Shown here one piece after another: positions 8,211 to 16,990 of a stretch of 64,000 bases of DNA. The stretch lies in assembly GCF_003576245.1 (NCBI RefSeq), contig NZ_QWGA01000003.1, forward strand, positions 806,001-870,000, read 5' to 3'. The position numbers and the translations under genes are program-made. Origin of the DNA: Henriciella algicola (GTDB lineage Bacteria; Pseudomonadota; Alphaproteobacteria; Caulobacterales; Hyphomonadaceae). Positions within the stretch are counted from its first letter, which is position 1, and each line of letters begins with the position of its first letter. The notes beneath the pieces were generated by a model that was given only the letters and a program-made list of their open reading frames with translations, searched no databases and was not told where the DNA came from.

Positions 8211-8602
8211 GCTTCATCCTTCGACAGGCTCAGGATGAGGTGGATTGGCTTGGCGGGTGATAGAGATGAGTGACGTTGCGATCTGGATTTACATCCTCGA
8301 GTGCTCGAATGGCTCATTCTATACCGGCACTTATCGGGGCAGGGACATCGGTACGCGCGTTGGCGAGCACAATTCACGAAAATATGCGAACGCTTACACG
8401 GGTCGATATCTCCCGGTCCGCCTAGTCTGGTGCACAACGTGCGAGACCATCAACGAAGCCGTTGCTTTTGAGCGCCAGATCAAGGGCTGGTCGAGAGCCA
8501 AGAAGGCGGCCCTGATAAGTGGTGACTATGACGCGCTGCCCGGTCTTTCCCGCAATCGGCAACCAAGAGATACCTCATCCTGAGCCTGTCGAAGGATGAA
8601 GC
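8211..8602 (+). mobile_element. GIY-YIG gene bounded by perfect 31-bp inverted repeats
   Basis: Bases 8211-8241 and 8572-8602 are exact reverse complements over 31 bp. Each arm is itself a REP-like hairpin (TCATCCT...AGGATGA, with TTCGACAGGCTC between). The only gene inside, a GIY-YIG nuclease, starts 24 bp after the left arm, and its TGA stop lies inside the right arm. No target-site duplication is visible outside. A relative of the repeat occurs at 22297-22321. The mobile nature is inferred from this architecture. Confidence 0.55.
8266..8583 (+). CDS. GIY-YIG nuclease (UPF0213-like)
   Basis: Single-domain nuclease of 105 aa from the ATG at 8266. The diagnostic segment is WIYILECSNGSFYTGTYRG, with the two catalytic tyrosines (IYI and YTG) and an Arg/His helix (RVGEHNSRKY). 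ERQIKGWSRAKKAALI is the conserved C-terminal part with the metal-ligand Glu. Such solo proteins are common in Alphaproteobacteria and their substrates are mostly unknown. The gene is boxed by perfect inverted repeats, and its last codons and stop are supplied by the right repeat. An upstream TTG at 8245 would add seven residues. Confidence 0.85.
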   Translation: MSDVAIWIYILECSNGSFYTGTYRGRDIGTRVGEHNSRKYANAYTGRYLPVRLVWCTTCETINEAVAFERQIKGWSRAKKAALISGDYDALPGLSRNRQPRDTSS

Positions 8603-8644
8603 CACGCAGAAGCCAAGCGGCACCACCAGTCCCGACCACCACAC

Positions 8645-8674
8645 AAAAAAAGGCCGGGCATTGCTGCCCGGCCT
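8645..8674 (-). terminator. Intrinsic terminator of rpsP
   Basis: On the minus strand AGGCCGGGCA-GCAA-TGCCCGGCCT is followed by a run of seven T. It lies 24 bp beyond the rpsP stop. It ends the transcript here, so rimM and trmD are not downstream in this operon. Confidence 0.93.
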
Positions 8675-8697
8675 GAATAACTCGCTGGTCGATAAGA

Positions 8698-9189
8698 CTA
8701 GCTGGTTTTCTCTTCTTCAGCAGCCTCTTCAGCCGGTGCTTCTTCAGCTTCGGCTTCGGCAGGGGCTTCTTCTTCAGCAGGTGCGTTCTTGGCTTCTTCA
8801 GCCGCGCGCTTTGCTTCTTCTTCAGCTTCCTTGCGGGCAGCTTCTTTCTCGGCTTTCTCTTCAAGGCGCTCTTTCGCCTTGGTGCCTGGCTCGCCCTTGT
8901 TCGGGTTATTGCCGTGCTTCCACTCGACGATTGGCTTACCGTCGACTTCGATCTGGCTCAGGAAGCGAGCGACGCGCTCGGTCGGCTGTGCACCCTTGCG
9001 GATCCACTCAGCGGCCTTCTCACCGTCGATGCTGACGCGCTCTTCGGAGTCTTTCGGAAGACGCGGGTTATAGGTGCCGAGCTTCTCGATGTAGCGGCCG
9101 TCGCGCGGGGCGCGAGCGTCAGCAACAACAACCCGGTAGAATGGACGCTTTTTCGAACCGCCGCGCGAAAGGCGAATTTTCAGAGCCAT
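8698..9189 (-). CDS. rpsP: 30S ribosomal protein S16
   Basis: Small-subunit protein required for 30S assembly. The first 80 or so residues are canonical ([26 protein letters not shown]...). Residues 105-163 form a highly charged Ala/Glu/Lys tail, a probable single helix or disordered segment, which is longer than in E. coli S16 (about 82 aa) and typical of Caulobacterales-type S16. A very strong ribosome site (TTAAGGAG) precedes the ATG. It follows ffh and chorismate mutase on the same strand across a 244-bp spacer that holds a repeat element, and it ends at a strong terminator. Confidence 0.96.
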   Translation of the reverse strand: MALKIRLSRGGSKKRPFYRVVVADARAPRDGRYIEKLGTYNPRLPKDSEERVSIDGEKAAEWIRKGAQPTERVARFLSQIEVDGKPIVEWKHGNNPNKGEPGTKAKERLEEKAEKEAARKEAEEEAKRAAEEAKNAPAEEEAPAEAEAEEAPAEEAAEEEKTS

Positions 9190-9315
9190 GGTGTATCTCC
9201 TTAAGTGTCTTATGGCTTCTTTTGCATAGGGCTCGTGGCTGATCGCTGGTTCGCACCAGCGGCCACTGCGCCTTCGCTTTGCTCGTAAGAGGCAAAACTC
9301 GGGCGTGTCTTATTT

Positions 9316-9422
9316 CCGCCAGTCCCTGCGAAGGCAGGGACCCATGGTGCAACATCAAGTGATGCACCAAAGCGAAAAGGGGTTCCTTGGACACCTGCCT
9401 GCGCAGGTGTCTGCGGATAGGA
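9316..9422. repeat. Composite palindromic element, copy 1 (chorismate mutase-rpsP spacer)
   Basis: Palindrome 1 is CCCTGCG-AA-GGCAGGG (9324-9339) followed by CCATGG. Palindrome 2 is ACACCTGC-CTGC-GCAGGTGT (9391-9410), preceded by TTGG. The segment between contains an imperfect hairpin, GGTGCA...TGATGCACC. The same two-palindrome layout, in the same order, recurs at 22288-22410 and 22619-22715. It would be transcribed if ffh, chorismate mutase and rpsP share a promoter. Confidence 0.7.
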
Positions 9423-9433
9423 TACGGTCATCA

Positions 9434-9724
9434 TCATGATGAGGACCGGATTTTCTCGTGGTGGCGAATGACTTCGGCCACGATGAAATTGAGGAATTTT
9501 TCAGCGAAGGCCGGGTCGAGGCCGCTTTCGCTCGCAAGGCGCTGGAGGCGATCGATCTGGCGCGATTCGCGGGCCTTGTCGGCTGGCGGCATGTCGTTCT
9601 GCGCCTTCAGCACACCAACCTGCTGGGTCAGCTTGAAGCGCTCTGCCAGCGTGTGCAGCAGGATCGCATCCATATTGTCGATACTGGCGCGAAGGCGTTC
9701 GAGATCGTCGAGTGGGGAGGTCAC
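9434..9724 (-). CDS. Chorismate mutase (AroQ type)
   Basis: Monofunctional chorismate mutase of 96 aa that converts chorismate to prephenate for Phe/Tyr synthesis. The all-helical AroQ pattern is visible: LERLRASIDNMDAILLHTLAERF (N-terminal helix with the substrate Arg), then KAQNDMPPADKARE and the Arg/Gln-containing third helix. The start is GTG, overlapping the ffh stop as GTGA (9721-9724), so translation is coupled. It feeds the prephenate dehydrogenase at 978-1916. The position between ffh and rpsP is a Caulobacterales-like arrangement. Confidence 0.88.
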   Translation of the reverse strand: MTSPLDDLERLRASIDNMDAILLHTLAERFKLTQQVGVLKAQNDMPPADKARESRQIDRLQRLASESGLDPAFAEKFLNFIVAEVIRHHEKIRSSS

Positions 9725-11181
9725 TTCTTCTTCCCCCCACCAAGGCCCGGAGGAAGCTGGCCGCCGCCGAGACCGGGAAGACCGCCGGGCATGCCTGCAC
9801 CTTGGCCCATCTTGGCGATGTCTTTCGGGCTGACGCCTGCGCCGCCAAGCGCGTTCATCATGCCCTTCATGCCGCCCTTCGACATCTTCTTCATCATGTC
9901 GGCCATCTGGCGGTGCATCTTCAGCACCTTGTTGACGTCCGACACTTCGACGCCGGCACCCGCAGCGACACGCTTGCGGCGGGACGCGTTGAGCAGCGCT
10001 GGCTTCTCGCGCTCTTTCCGCGTCATGGAGGAGATGATCGCTTCCTGACGCTTGATGACATTGTCGTCGACATTGGCCGCGGCCATCGCCTGCTTGGCCT
10101 TCTTGGCACCCGGCAGCATGCCCATGATGCCGCCAAGACCGCCCATTTTCTGCATCTGCTTCAGCTGCTCGGCGAGGTCATTGAGGTCGAACTCACCCTT
10201 GCGCATCCGCTTGGCCATGCGCTCGGCCTTTTCCTGGTCGAGCTGGTCGCCGGCGCGCTCAACGAGGGAGACGATGTCACCCTGGCCGAGGATGCGGCCC
10301 GCGACGCGCTTGGCATCGAAGGCATCGAGGCCATCGAGCTTTTCGCCCGTACCAAGGAATTTGATCGGAAGGCCCGTCACCGCGCGCATGGAGAGCGCGG
10401 CGCCGCCGCGGCCATCACCGTCCATACGGGTCAGCACAAGACCGGTGAGCGGCAGGCGCTCATGGAAGCGGCGAGCCGTTTCGACGGCGTCCTGACCGGT
10501 CAGGGCGTCAGCAACAAGGAGAGTTTCCTTTGGCTGCGCGATCTTTGCGATCTCGGCCGCCTCAGCCATCATCTGCTCATCGATGGAGGTCCGGCCTGCC
10601 GTATCGAGGAATACAACGTCATGGCCGCCAAGCTTGGCCGCCTGCAAGGCGCGCCGGGCAATCTCTGCCGGCATCTGGCCCTGAACGATCGGAAGCGAAG
10701 TGACATTCGCGCCAAGCTGGTCCGCCAGAACAGCAAGCTGCTCCATGGCCGCAGGACGGCGCACGTCGAGCGAGGCGAGCAGGACTTTTTTCTTGTCACG
10801 CTCTGAAAGGCGCTTGGCGATCTTCGCGGTCGTCGTCGTCTTACCAGAGCCCTGAAGGCCCGCCATCATGATGACAGATGGTGGATTGTCGACGCGAAGG
10901 CGGGTCTCGGCATCTTCGCCGCCCAGCATTTCGACAAGACCGTCATGGACGATCTTGATGACCTGCTGACCCGGCTTCACCGAACGGATGACTTCCTCGC
11001 CAACCGCGCGTTCTTTGACCTTGCCGATGAAGTCCTTGACCACTGGAAGCGCGACGTCAGCCTCCAGCAGGGCAACGCGGATTTCCCGCAGCGCAGCGGA
11101 CACGTCCTTCTCGGACAGCGCACCGCGCCCCGTAAGTCCGTCAAATATACCGCCTAGGCGGTCTGTCAGCGCGTCAAACAT
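9721..11181 (-). CDS. ffh: Signal recognition particle protein Ffh
   Basis: GTPase of the bacterial SRP that binds 4.5S RNA and hydrophobic signal sequences and delivers ribosomes to FtsY. The protein has 486 aa. The N domain is residues 1-90; the G domain has GLQGSGKTTTTAKIA (P-loop, about 109-123), DTAGR (about 192) and TRMDGDGRGGAALS. The C-terminal M domain is Met-rich and ends in Gly/Pro/Lys repeats, which is normal. The ATG at 11181 has GGGAG upstream. It is the first gene of an ffh-chorismate mutase-rpsP group. Confidence 0.97.
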   Translation of the reverse strand: MFDALTDRLGGIFDGLTGRGALSEKDVSAALREIRVALLEADVALPVVKDFIGKVKERAVGEEVIRSVKPGQQVIKIVHDGLVEMLGGEDAETRLRVDNPPSVIMMAGLQGSGKTTTTAKIAKRLSERDKKKVLLASLDVRRPAAMEQLAVLADQLGANVTSLPIVQGQMPAEIARRALQAAKLGGHDVVFLDTAGRTSIDEQMMAEAAEIAKIAQPKETLLVADALTGQDAVETARRFHERLPLTGLVLTRMDGDGRGGAALSMRAVTGLPIKFLGTGEKLDGLDAFDAKRVAGRILGQGDIVSLVERAGDQLDQEKAERMAKRMRKGEFDLNDLAEQLKQMQKMGGLGGIMGMLPGAKKAKQAMAAANVDDNVIKRQEAIISSMTRKEREKPALLNASRRKRVAAGAGVEVSDVNKVLKMHRQMADMMKKMSKGGMKGMMNALGGAGVSPKDIAKMGQGAGMPGGLPGLGGGQLPPGLGGGKKK

Positions 11182-11396
11182 CGCGTTACTCCCTGCTTGC
11201 CTGTGACCTCACAGGTAAGCGCTCATTGATTTAGCGCAAAGCGTTGCGACCCCGCTGAGCGAAACATCGCCGGGCGGGGGCTTCGCCAGGTTCTGAGCCC
11301 TGGAAAAGCGCGCTTCTCACTTTTGCGCGGAATTTGTGGTGCCTAAAGCACGAAGACGCCGGAATATCAAGGCTTCAGAGGCGGCGCGCGAAATGG

Positions 11397-11825
11397 CTAT
11401 CGGCGCAGGACCAGATTGGTGCACCGGAACAGGGCCATCAGCTTTCCTGCGTCGGAAGTGACGCGCGCGTCCCAGACCTGCGTCGTGCCGCCTGCATGGA
11501 CTGGCTCTGCCCGGCAGGTGACCGTCCCTTTAAGCAGGGTCGAAAAGAAATTCGACTTCAGTTCGACCGTGGTAAATCCACTGGCGCCCGCAGGGAGATT
11601 GGCAGCCGTCCCATACCCGCACAGCGTATCTGCGAGCGTGACGACCGATCCGGCATGGAGATAACCGTTCGGCGCCTTGTGACTGTCTGCCACCTCGAAC
11701 CGGCCGACGATGTGTGTCCGCGCAATCTCGATGATCTCGATGCCCAGATGTCCCGGAAGTAGCCCTAGCCCCCGTTCATTGAAGACTTCCGGTCGAAGCT
11801 CACTCTCGGGCAGAAGATAATCCAT
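11397..11825 (-). CDS. PaaI-type hotdog thioesterase
   Basis: Acyl-CoA thioesterase of the PaaI/hotdog fold, 142 aa. The segment APNGYLHAGSVVTLADTLCGYG carries the HxG and helix-borne Asp typical of the family. The C-terminal strand pattern (TVTCRAEPVHAGGTTQVWDARV) also fits. The true substrate is unknown. It stands alone between ffh and a GNAT gene on the same strand, with 215-bp and 125-bp gaps in which I see only a short hairpin near 11205. Confidence 0.82.
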   Translation of the reverse strand: MDYLLPESELRPEVFNERGLGLLPGHLGIEIIEIARTHIVGRFEVADSHKAPNGYLHAGSVVTLADTLCGYGTAANLPAGASGFTTVELKSNFFSTLLKGTVTCRAEPVHAGGTTQVWDARVTSDAGKLMALFRCTNLVLRR

Positions 11826-11950
11826 ACCTGTTTCCTTAGTTCTGTTTTGGAACTCAATAGAGACATTTTCCTACAAGCCAAGCCTGCCCGGAGCTGTTTC
11901 ACCGATGAGATTTTGTCTGAATAGAATTCGCCATGGCGAAGGTCGCCTGA

Positions 11951-12541
11951 CTAGCTTTGCTGGCGCTGCTCGATCAGCTCGCCCAGCATGGCCATGGAAT
12001 CGCGAATTTCGTCGCCCACCAGCGAAAGCACCACAAGGTCAGCCCAGCTCCCGTCAGCAAAACGCGTATGCTGGCGAAGGACGCCCTCACGCTGGGCACC
12101 GATCTTCTCGACCGCCGCAATAGCGCGCTCATTTTTCTGCGACAGCCACCATGCCACCCGCCGCGCGCGCCACTGATAGGCCCGCTTCAGCATGAGGTAC
12201 TGGATATGGTCGACAACCTCACCACCGCGCAGCTCAGGCTCAATCCAGTTATAGCCGATACGTGTGCGACGGTTCATGCGGTTAGGGTTGAGGAAGGCGG
12301 ATAGCCCGACCAGTCGCTCATCTGCCTCGCGCATGGCCGCCATGACCTGTCCCGTGCCGAGCTTCGCCATTTTCAGGGAGTGATCGAAATAGGCATCGAT
12401 ATTGGTGCCAGTCGCAATCACGGGCATTGAGCTCCACATATGCTCGACTGCATTGCTGCTGGTCAGCGCGGCCCGGTGGCTCTCATTGAGCGGCTCAAGC
12501 CGGAGCATCTCGGTATGCAAACCTGGTGCGCCTAGTTCCAT
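11951..12541 (-). CDS. GNAT-family N-acetyltransferase (RimJ/RimL-like)
   Basis: Acetyl-CoA-dependent acyltransferase of 196 aa in the RimJ/RimL/SpeG group. The fold is seen in LRLEPLNESHRAAL at the N-terminus, RTRIGYNWIEPELRGGEV (motif A region) and SQKNERAIAAVEKIGAQREGVLR at the C-terminus, which is characteristic. The ATG at 12541 is preferred; the frame extends to a TTG at 12577. It is divergent from oxyR across 217 bp. The acceptor may be a protein N-terminus or a small amine, and sequence does not decide. Confidence 0.8.
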   Translation of the reverse strand: MELGAPGLHTEMLRLEPLNESHRAALTSSNAVEHMWSSMPVIATGTNIDAYFDHSLKMAKLGTGQVMAAMREADERLVGLSAFLNPNRMNRRTRIGYNWIEPELRGGEVVDHIQYLMLKRAYQWRARRVAWWLSQKNERAIAAVEKIGAQREGVLRQHTRFADGSWADLVVLSLVGDEIRDSMAMLGELIEQRQQS

Positions 12542-12758
12542 GACAAGCCTTAAGCGCTCATCGCCGGGCGTGGACAATCGGGCCAGAACGCCTAGGACTG
12601 AGCATGTTATCTTCCGCTCTTATCGTACAGCGGAAAGCGGCTCTTGTCTCTACTCTGCGTCGAAGTGATCAATGTTTCAGGCGCTGCATGAAAGAGCAAA
12701 AGCAAGATTGCGAGCGGGCCAATCCAGGCCCATTTCGGCGAGGTTAGGGTGTGAACTC

Positions 12759-13682
12759 ATGCAGCTACCAACACTGAGACAGCTACAATTCCTGTGCGCA
12801 CTCGCCGATGAGCGCTCTTTTTCGCGCGCCGCTGATGTCTGCAACGTCACCCAGCCGACCCTCTCGTCCGCCATCAAGGAAATCGAGACCCTTCTTGGCG
12901 TTCAGCTGGTCGAGCGCGAGGCACGCGGGGCCAGCCTCACAGCCGCAGGCGAAGAAGCCGTCGAGCGAGCCCGCGTCATCATCTCCAGCGCCGCTGACCT
13001 CGTCACTGCCGCACAACAAGCTGGCGCGCCGCTCAGCGGACCTTTCCACCTTGGCGCCATTCCGACGCTTGCGCCCTACCTCCTGCCGCGCACGCTCGCC
13101 TCGCTGCGCGATGATCACCCGGAGCTGAAACTCTATCTCCGCGAGGACCAGACAGATCGGCTGCTCGACGGCTTGCGCAAACGCCAACTGGACGCGGCAC
13201 TGATCGCCCTACCCTGGCCGACACCCGGCATCGAGACGGAGGTCTTGGGAGAGGATGAGTTCCTCTTTATCGGGCCGAAAGACCATAAACTCTCCAAGGC
13301 GGAGCATCTACGCCCGGAAGACCTTGCCAGCGAAGACCTGCTCCTCCTCGAGGACGGCCACTGCCTTCGCGATCATGCCGTCTCGATCTGCGCGCTGAAC
13401 CCCTCACGGGCCGGCTCGGACATCGGTGCGACCTCCCTCGCCACCCTGGTGCAGATGGTCGCTGGCGGACTTGGCATTTCTCTCGTCCCACGCATTGCAT
13501 CGGAGGCTGGCGTCGCCGCTGGCGCAGATGTCACCATCCGGCCATTCGAGACGCCTATTATCGGTCGCCAGATTGGCATTGCATGGCGCGCAGGAAGCGC
13601 ACGCGAAGTCGATGCCCGCCTCATCGGCGATGTGGTCAAACGCGTCCTTGCAGGCTGTCAGGGCGAGACAGCGCCCCGCTAG
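12759..13682 (+). CDS. oxyR: Hydrogen-peroxide sensor OxyR (LysR family)
   Basis: LysR-type activator of the peroxide stress regulon. The 307-aa protein has an N-terminal winged helix (SFSRAADVCNVTQPTLSSAIKEIE region) and a substrate-binding-like domain. The redox cysteines are present as C202 and C211 in EDGHCLRDHAVSIC, with the same nine-residue spacing as the E. coli peroxidatic and resolving cysteines. The ATG at 12759 gives the family-typical start MQLPTLRQLQFLCAL. No catalase or peroxiredoxin gene is adjacent. It converges on the symporter gene with a CTAG stop overlap. Confidence 0.93.
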   Translation: MQLPTLRQLQFLCALADERSFSRAADVCNVTQPTLSSAIKEIETLLGVQLVEREARGASLTAAGEEAVERARVIISSAADLVTAAQQAGAPLSGPFHLGAIPTLAPYLLPRTLASLRDDHPELKLYLREDQTDRLLDGLRKRQLDAALIALPWPTPGIETEVLGEDEFLFIGPKDHKLSKAEHLRPEDLASEDLLLLEDGHCLRDHAVSICALNPSRAGSDIGATSLATLVQMVAGGLGISLVPRIASEAGVAAGADVTIRPFETPIIGRQIGIAWRAGSAREVDARLIGDVVKRVLAGCQGETAPR

Positions 13683-15049
13683 TTCAGCATCGTCTCATCG
13701 ATCTCTGCGGTCGTATTGTCCTCGGCGCGGAAAACACCCTCATCCAGCTCGCCTTCCCATTTCCCAACAAGGGTCGCCACCGCGAGGTCACCCGTGATGT
13801 TGGTAACGGTGCGCATCATGTCGAGCAGGCGGTCAAAGGCGAAGAGCGGCGCCAGGATGACGAACATCTGATCCGGGGTCGCGCCGACCACACCCAGCGT
13901 TGTCGTGGCGAGGAACAGGCTAACTGACGGAATACCGGCCGTGCCGATCGAGACCAGCGTCGCCATGACTGCGACGGTAAAGTACATGCCGATGGAGACC
14001 TCGATCCCGAGCGCCTGCGCAGCGAACAGCGCGATCAGGCCCTGATAGAGCGCCGTGCCGTCCATATTAATGGTGGAACCGAGCGGCAGTACCGAGGATG
14101 CAACAGGCTTACCGATGCCAAGGTTCTTCTCAGCGACACTCAACGTCACAGGCAGGGTCGCACTGGAGGATGAGGTCGAGAAGGCAACGAGCTGCGCATC
14201 CGTAATCCCGCGGAAGAAGGGGATAAGCGGGAGCTTGCCGACGACCTTGATGAGGAAACCATGGGTCAGCAGCATGTGAAGGGCGCAGGCGATGTAGAGT
14301 GCGAGCGTCATCAGCGCGAGTGAGGACACCACGCTGAAGCCCTGATCCGCCATCACCCACGCCATAAGCGCTGCAACGCCAAACGGCGCGGTCTCCATGA
14401 CGATCAGGGTCAGCTTCAGGATCGCTTCTGCGCCAGCGTCGAACACTTTTGCGACCGGCTGGCCGGCTTCGCCCGCCATCAGGATGCCAATGCCGAACAT
14501 GATCGCAAAGAAGATGATCGGCAGCACATCGCCCGCCGCCATCGACGCGACGATGTTCGTCGGCACGATGGAAAGAATGGTGCGCATGATCGACTCGTAA
14601 ACGCCAACTGTCTCGAGCGCACCGCCGCCTTCCAGCCGTTCCTGCGTCTGCGCAATCTGCTCTGGCGACACCGAGGAAAGGTCATAGCCGACACCCGGCT
14701 GGAAAATCGTGCCCATGAGAAGGCCAAGCGTCACAGCGATCAGCGTCGTGAACATGTAAATGCCGATGGTACGCCCACCGAGGCTGCCAAGCTTCTTAGG
14801 GTCGCCCAGCGCCAGCACGCCTGACACCAGCGTCAGGAAGATAAGCGGCACGACCAGCATGCGGATCAGGTTGAGGAACAGGTCACCCAGCGGCTTGAAG
14901 ATCGCGGCGATCTCGCGCGAGCGCTCAATGCCGTCTTCGGTGCCCATGGATGAGATCATGCCGTATCGGACCGCCGCGCCGATCGCGAGGCCAATGGCAA
15001 GGCCGATCATTACGCGTTTCCAGAGATCAATCCGAAACCAGGCTTTCAT
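13679..15049 (-). CDS. Dicarboxylate/amino acid:cation symporter (DAACS)
   Basis: Sodium- or proton-coupled uptake protein of the GltP/DctA family, 456 aa from the ATG at 15049. Family hallmarks are the Ser-rich re-entrant loop FSTSSSSATLPVT, the NMDGTALYQG motif of TM7, and TLVSIGTAGIPSVS of the second hairpin. Substrates in this family are C4-dicarboxylates, aspartate or glutamate; the sequence does not settle which. A GTG at 15073 would add eight residues. It is divergent from the GT39 gene and convergent with oxyR (4-nt overlap). Confidence 0.9.
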   Translation of the reverse strand: MKAWFRIDLWKRVMIGLAIGLAIGAAVRYGMISSMGTEDGIERSREIAAIFKPLGDLFLNLIRMLVVPLIFLTLVSGVLALGDPKKLGSLGGRTIGIYMFTTLIAVTLGLLMGTIFQPGVGYDLSSVSPEQIAQTQERLEGGGALETVGVYESIMRTILSIVPTNIVASMAAGDVLPIIFFAIMFGIGILMAGEAGQPVAKVFDAGAEAILKLTLIVMETAPFGVAALMAWVMADQGFSVVSSLALMTLALYIACALHMLLTHGFLIKVVGKLPLIPFFRGITDAQLVAFSTSSSSATLPVTLSVAEKNLGIGKPVASSVLPLGSTINMDGTALYQGLIALFAAQALGIEVSIGMYFTVAVMATLVSIGTAGIPSVSLFLATTTLGVVGATPDQMFVILAPLFAFDRLLDMMRTVTNITGDLAVATLVGKWEGELDEGVFRAEDNTTAEIDETMLN

Positions 15050-15178
15050 GGGCAGGCCCCTTTTCCTCAACACCAGGCGGCAACCCTAGACCGCGCCGAT
15101 ACGGAAGCAAAGCCCGCTTGGAAGGAGACAGCACTTGCCCGTTTCACGCCCGTCCGATTAACGCTACAAGCACGCGAC

Positions 15179-16987
15179 ATGACTTGGATTGATCGCCTTT
15201 CGACCGGCTGGAAAGCTTGGCTTATCCTCTTTGCGCTGACCATGACGGCAGCTGCGCCGGGTGTCTTCAACCTGCCCGCGCTGGACCGCGACGAGAGCCG
15301 CTTTGCGCAGGCCTCAAAGCAATATCTTGAGACCGGCGATTATATCGCGATCCGCTACCAGGATGAATTCCGCAACAAGAAGCCCGCCGGCATTCACTGG
15401 CTGCAGGCAGGCTCCACAGCCGTCTTTGGCGAAGGCGAAAACCTCGATATCTGGACCTACCGCGTGCCGAGCTGGCTCGGCGCGGGCCTTGCGGTTCTCG
15501 CCTGTTTCTGGGCCGGGATCCCCGCCATTGGCAGGCGCGCCGCCTTCATGGGCTCGGCGCTTTTTGGCGCGAGTCTATTGCTGACATCCGAAGCGCACAT
15601 CTCGAAGACGGACGGCGTTCTCGTCTTCCTGATCACGCTGGCGATGGGTTGCCTAATCCGGCTCTATCTCAGGAAGGATAATGACAAGCGCCTCGCGCTC
15701 GCCTTCTGGATCATCCATGGGGCAGGCTTCCTCATCAAAGGACCTGTCATCTCTCTGGTCGCTGGCATGGCGATCCTCGTTCTCTGGCTTTGGGACCGGC
15801 GCGACCATCAATGGATGAAGGCGCTCGCCTGGTGGCCGGGGCCGTTGATCAGCGTGCTGATGGTCCTGCCATGGCTGATCGCGATCCAGATCGCGACGCA
15901 GGGCACCTATGTCGAAGGCGCCGTCGGCAAGGATCTGAAAGACAAGCTGGTCTCCGCCTCGGAAGGGCATGGCGGCCTGCCGGGCTATCACCTCATGCAC
16001 CTTCCCGCCTGGTTCTTCCCGGGCATCCTCCTATTCGTTCCCGCTCTCGTCCTCTGCTGGCGATACCTCCGCCATCGCACGCTGGAATCCTTTGGCGATG
16101 TGGACCGCGACGCACTGAAATTCATCGTCGCATGGGCTTTCACCACCTGGCTCTTCTTTGAGCTCCTCCTGACCAAACTCAGCCATTACATCCTGCCCGC
16201 CTATCCGGCATTCGGCCTTCTTTGCGGCTGGGCGGCGGTGAAACTGATGGAAGACGCCCGCGCGCCTATCTCGCGCTATCTCTCCACCGCCCTCTTCCTG
16301 ATTGGCGGCGTCGCGCTCGTCCTCTTCACCTCCCCTTGGGCGGTCGAGATGCTTCAGGCCGACAAGGCAGGCGATTTCCGTACCGTGACCGAAGACGCCG
16401 TCATGGCGCAATGGCAGGGCGCGAGCGACTTCCCGCTCTGGCTTTGGGCGCCCGGCGCACTTCTCGTTCTCCTCGCAGCAGGCGCAATGATCGTCCGCAA
16501 AATCGGGATTGCGATTGCGGGCGGTGTCCTTGCTGCCCTGCTTCTTGGCTGGCAGGCCCGCATCTATGTGCTTCCGACGCAGACCTGGATACAGGCCACT
16601 GAAACCGGCAAGCTCGCCCTCGCCGAGGTTTGCGGCATCCCCCGCAGCGATTGCGGCGACACCAGAGCCCCGGACCGCGTACTGGCGCTCGGCTTTGCGG
16701 AGCCGTCCTATGTGCTCACCCTCGGGACGCAAAATTTGCATCCCCCAGAAACGTCCACAGAGCTGCCTGCCGACGATGCTGCCTATCCCGTCGTCTACCT
16801 CGTCAACTTCGAAGACGCGGATGCGGACGCCGACTTCAAGGCCGTGCAGAAATCAGCCGAAGAACTCGGCCGCTGCGAGACCCGGTCGACGCCTTATTAC
16901 GCGCTCAACTATTCGAACAATGACCCGGTCGCCTTTACGGCTGTCCGGTTTGAAGCGAGCTGTGACGAGGTTGCTGCCAGCCAGTAG
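15179..16987 (+). CDS. GT39 (ArnT/PMT-like) membrane glycosyltransferase
   Basis: Polyprenyl-phosphate-sugar-dependent glycosyltransferase of 602 aa with about 12 membrane helices. The first periplasmic loop contains ALDRDESRFAQAS, with the acidic pair expected for catalysis, and RNKKPAGIHWLQ, both typical of ArnT-like proteins. The C-terminal 130 residues are soluble and periplasmic. ArnT adds aminoarabinose to lipid A, but relatives use other sugars and no arn genes are adjacent, so the substrate is left open. A hypothetical gene converges 3 bp after its stop. Confidence 0.85.
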   Translation: MTWIDRLSTGWKAWLILFALTMTAAAPGVFNLPALDRDESRFAQASKQYLETGDYIAIRYQDEFRNKKPAGIHWLQAGSTAVFGEGENLDIWTYRVPSWLGAGLAVLACFWAGIPAIGRRAAFMGSALFGASLLLTSEAHISKTDGVLVFLITLAMGCLIRLYLRKDNDKRLALAFWIIHGAGFLIKGPVISLVAGMAILVLWLWDRRDHQWMKALAWWPGPLISVLMVLPWLIAIQIATQGTYVEGAVGKDLKDKLVSASEGHGGLPGYHLMHLPAWFFPGILLFVPALVLCWRYLRHRTLESFGDVDRDALKFIVAWAFTTWLFFELLLTKLSHYILPAYPAFGLLCGWAAVKLMEDARAPISRYLSTALFLIGGVALVLFTSPWAVEMLQADKAGDFRTVTEDAVMAQWQGASDFPLWLWAPGALLVLLAAGAMIVRKIGIAIAGGVLAALLLGWQARIYVLPTQTWIQATETGKLALAEVCGIPRSDCGDTRAPDRVLALGFAEPSYVLTLGTQNLHPPETSTELPADDAAYPVVYLVNFEDADADADFKAVQKSAEELGRCETRSTPYYALNYSNNDPVAFTAVRFEASCDEVAASQ

Positions 16988-16990
16988 GGC

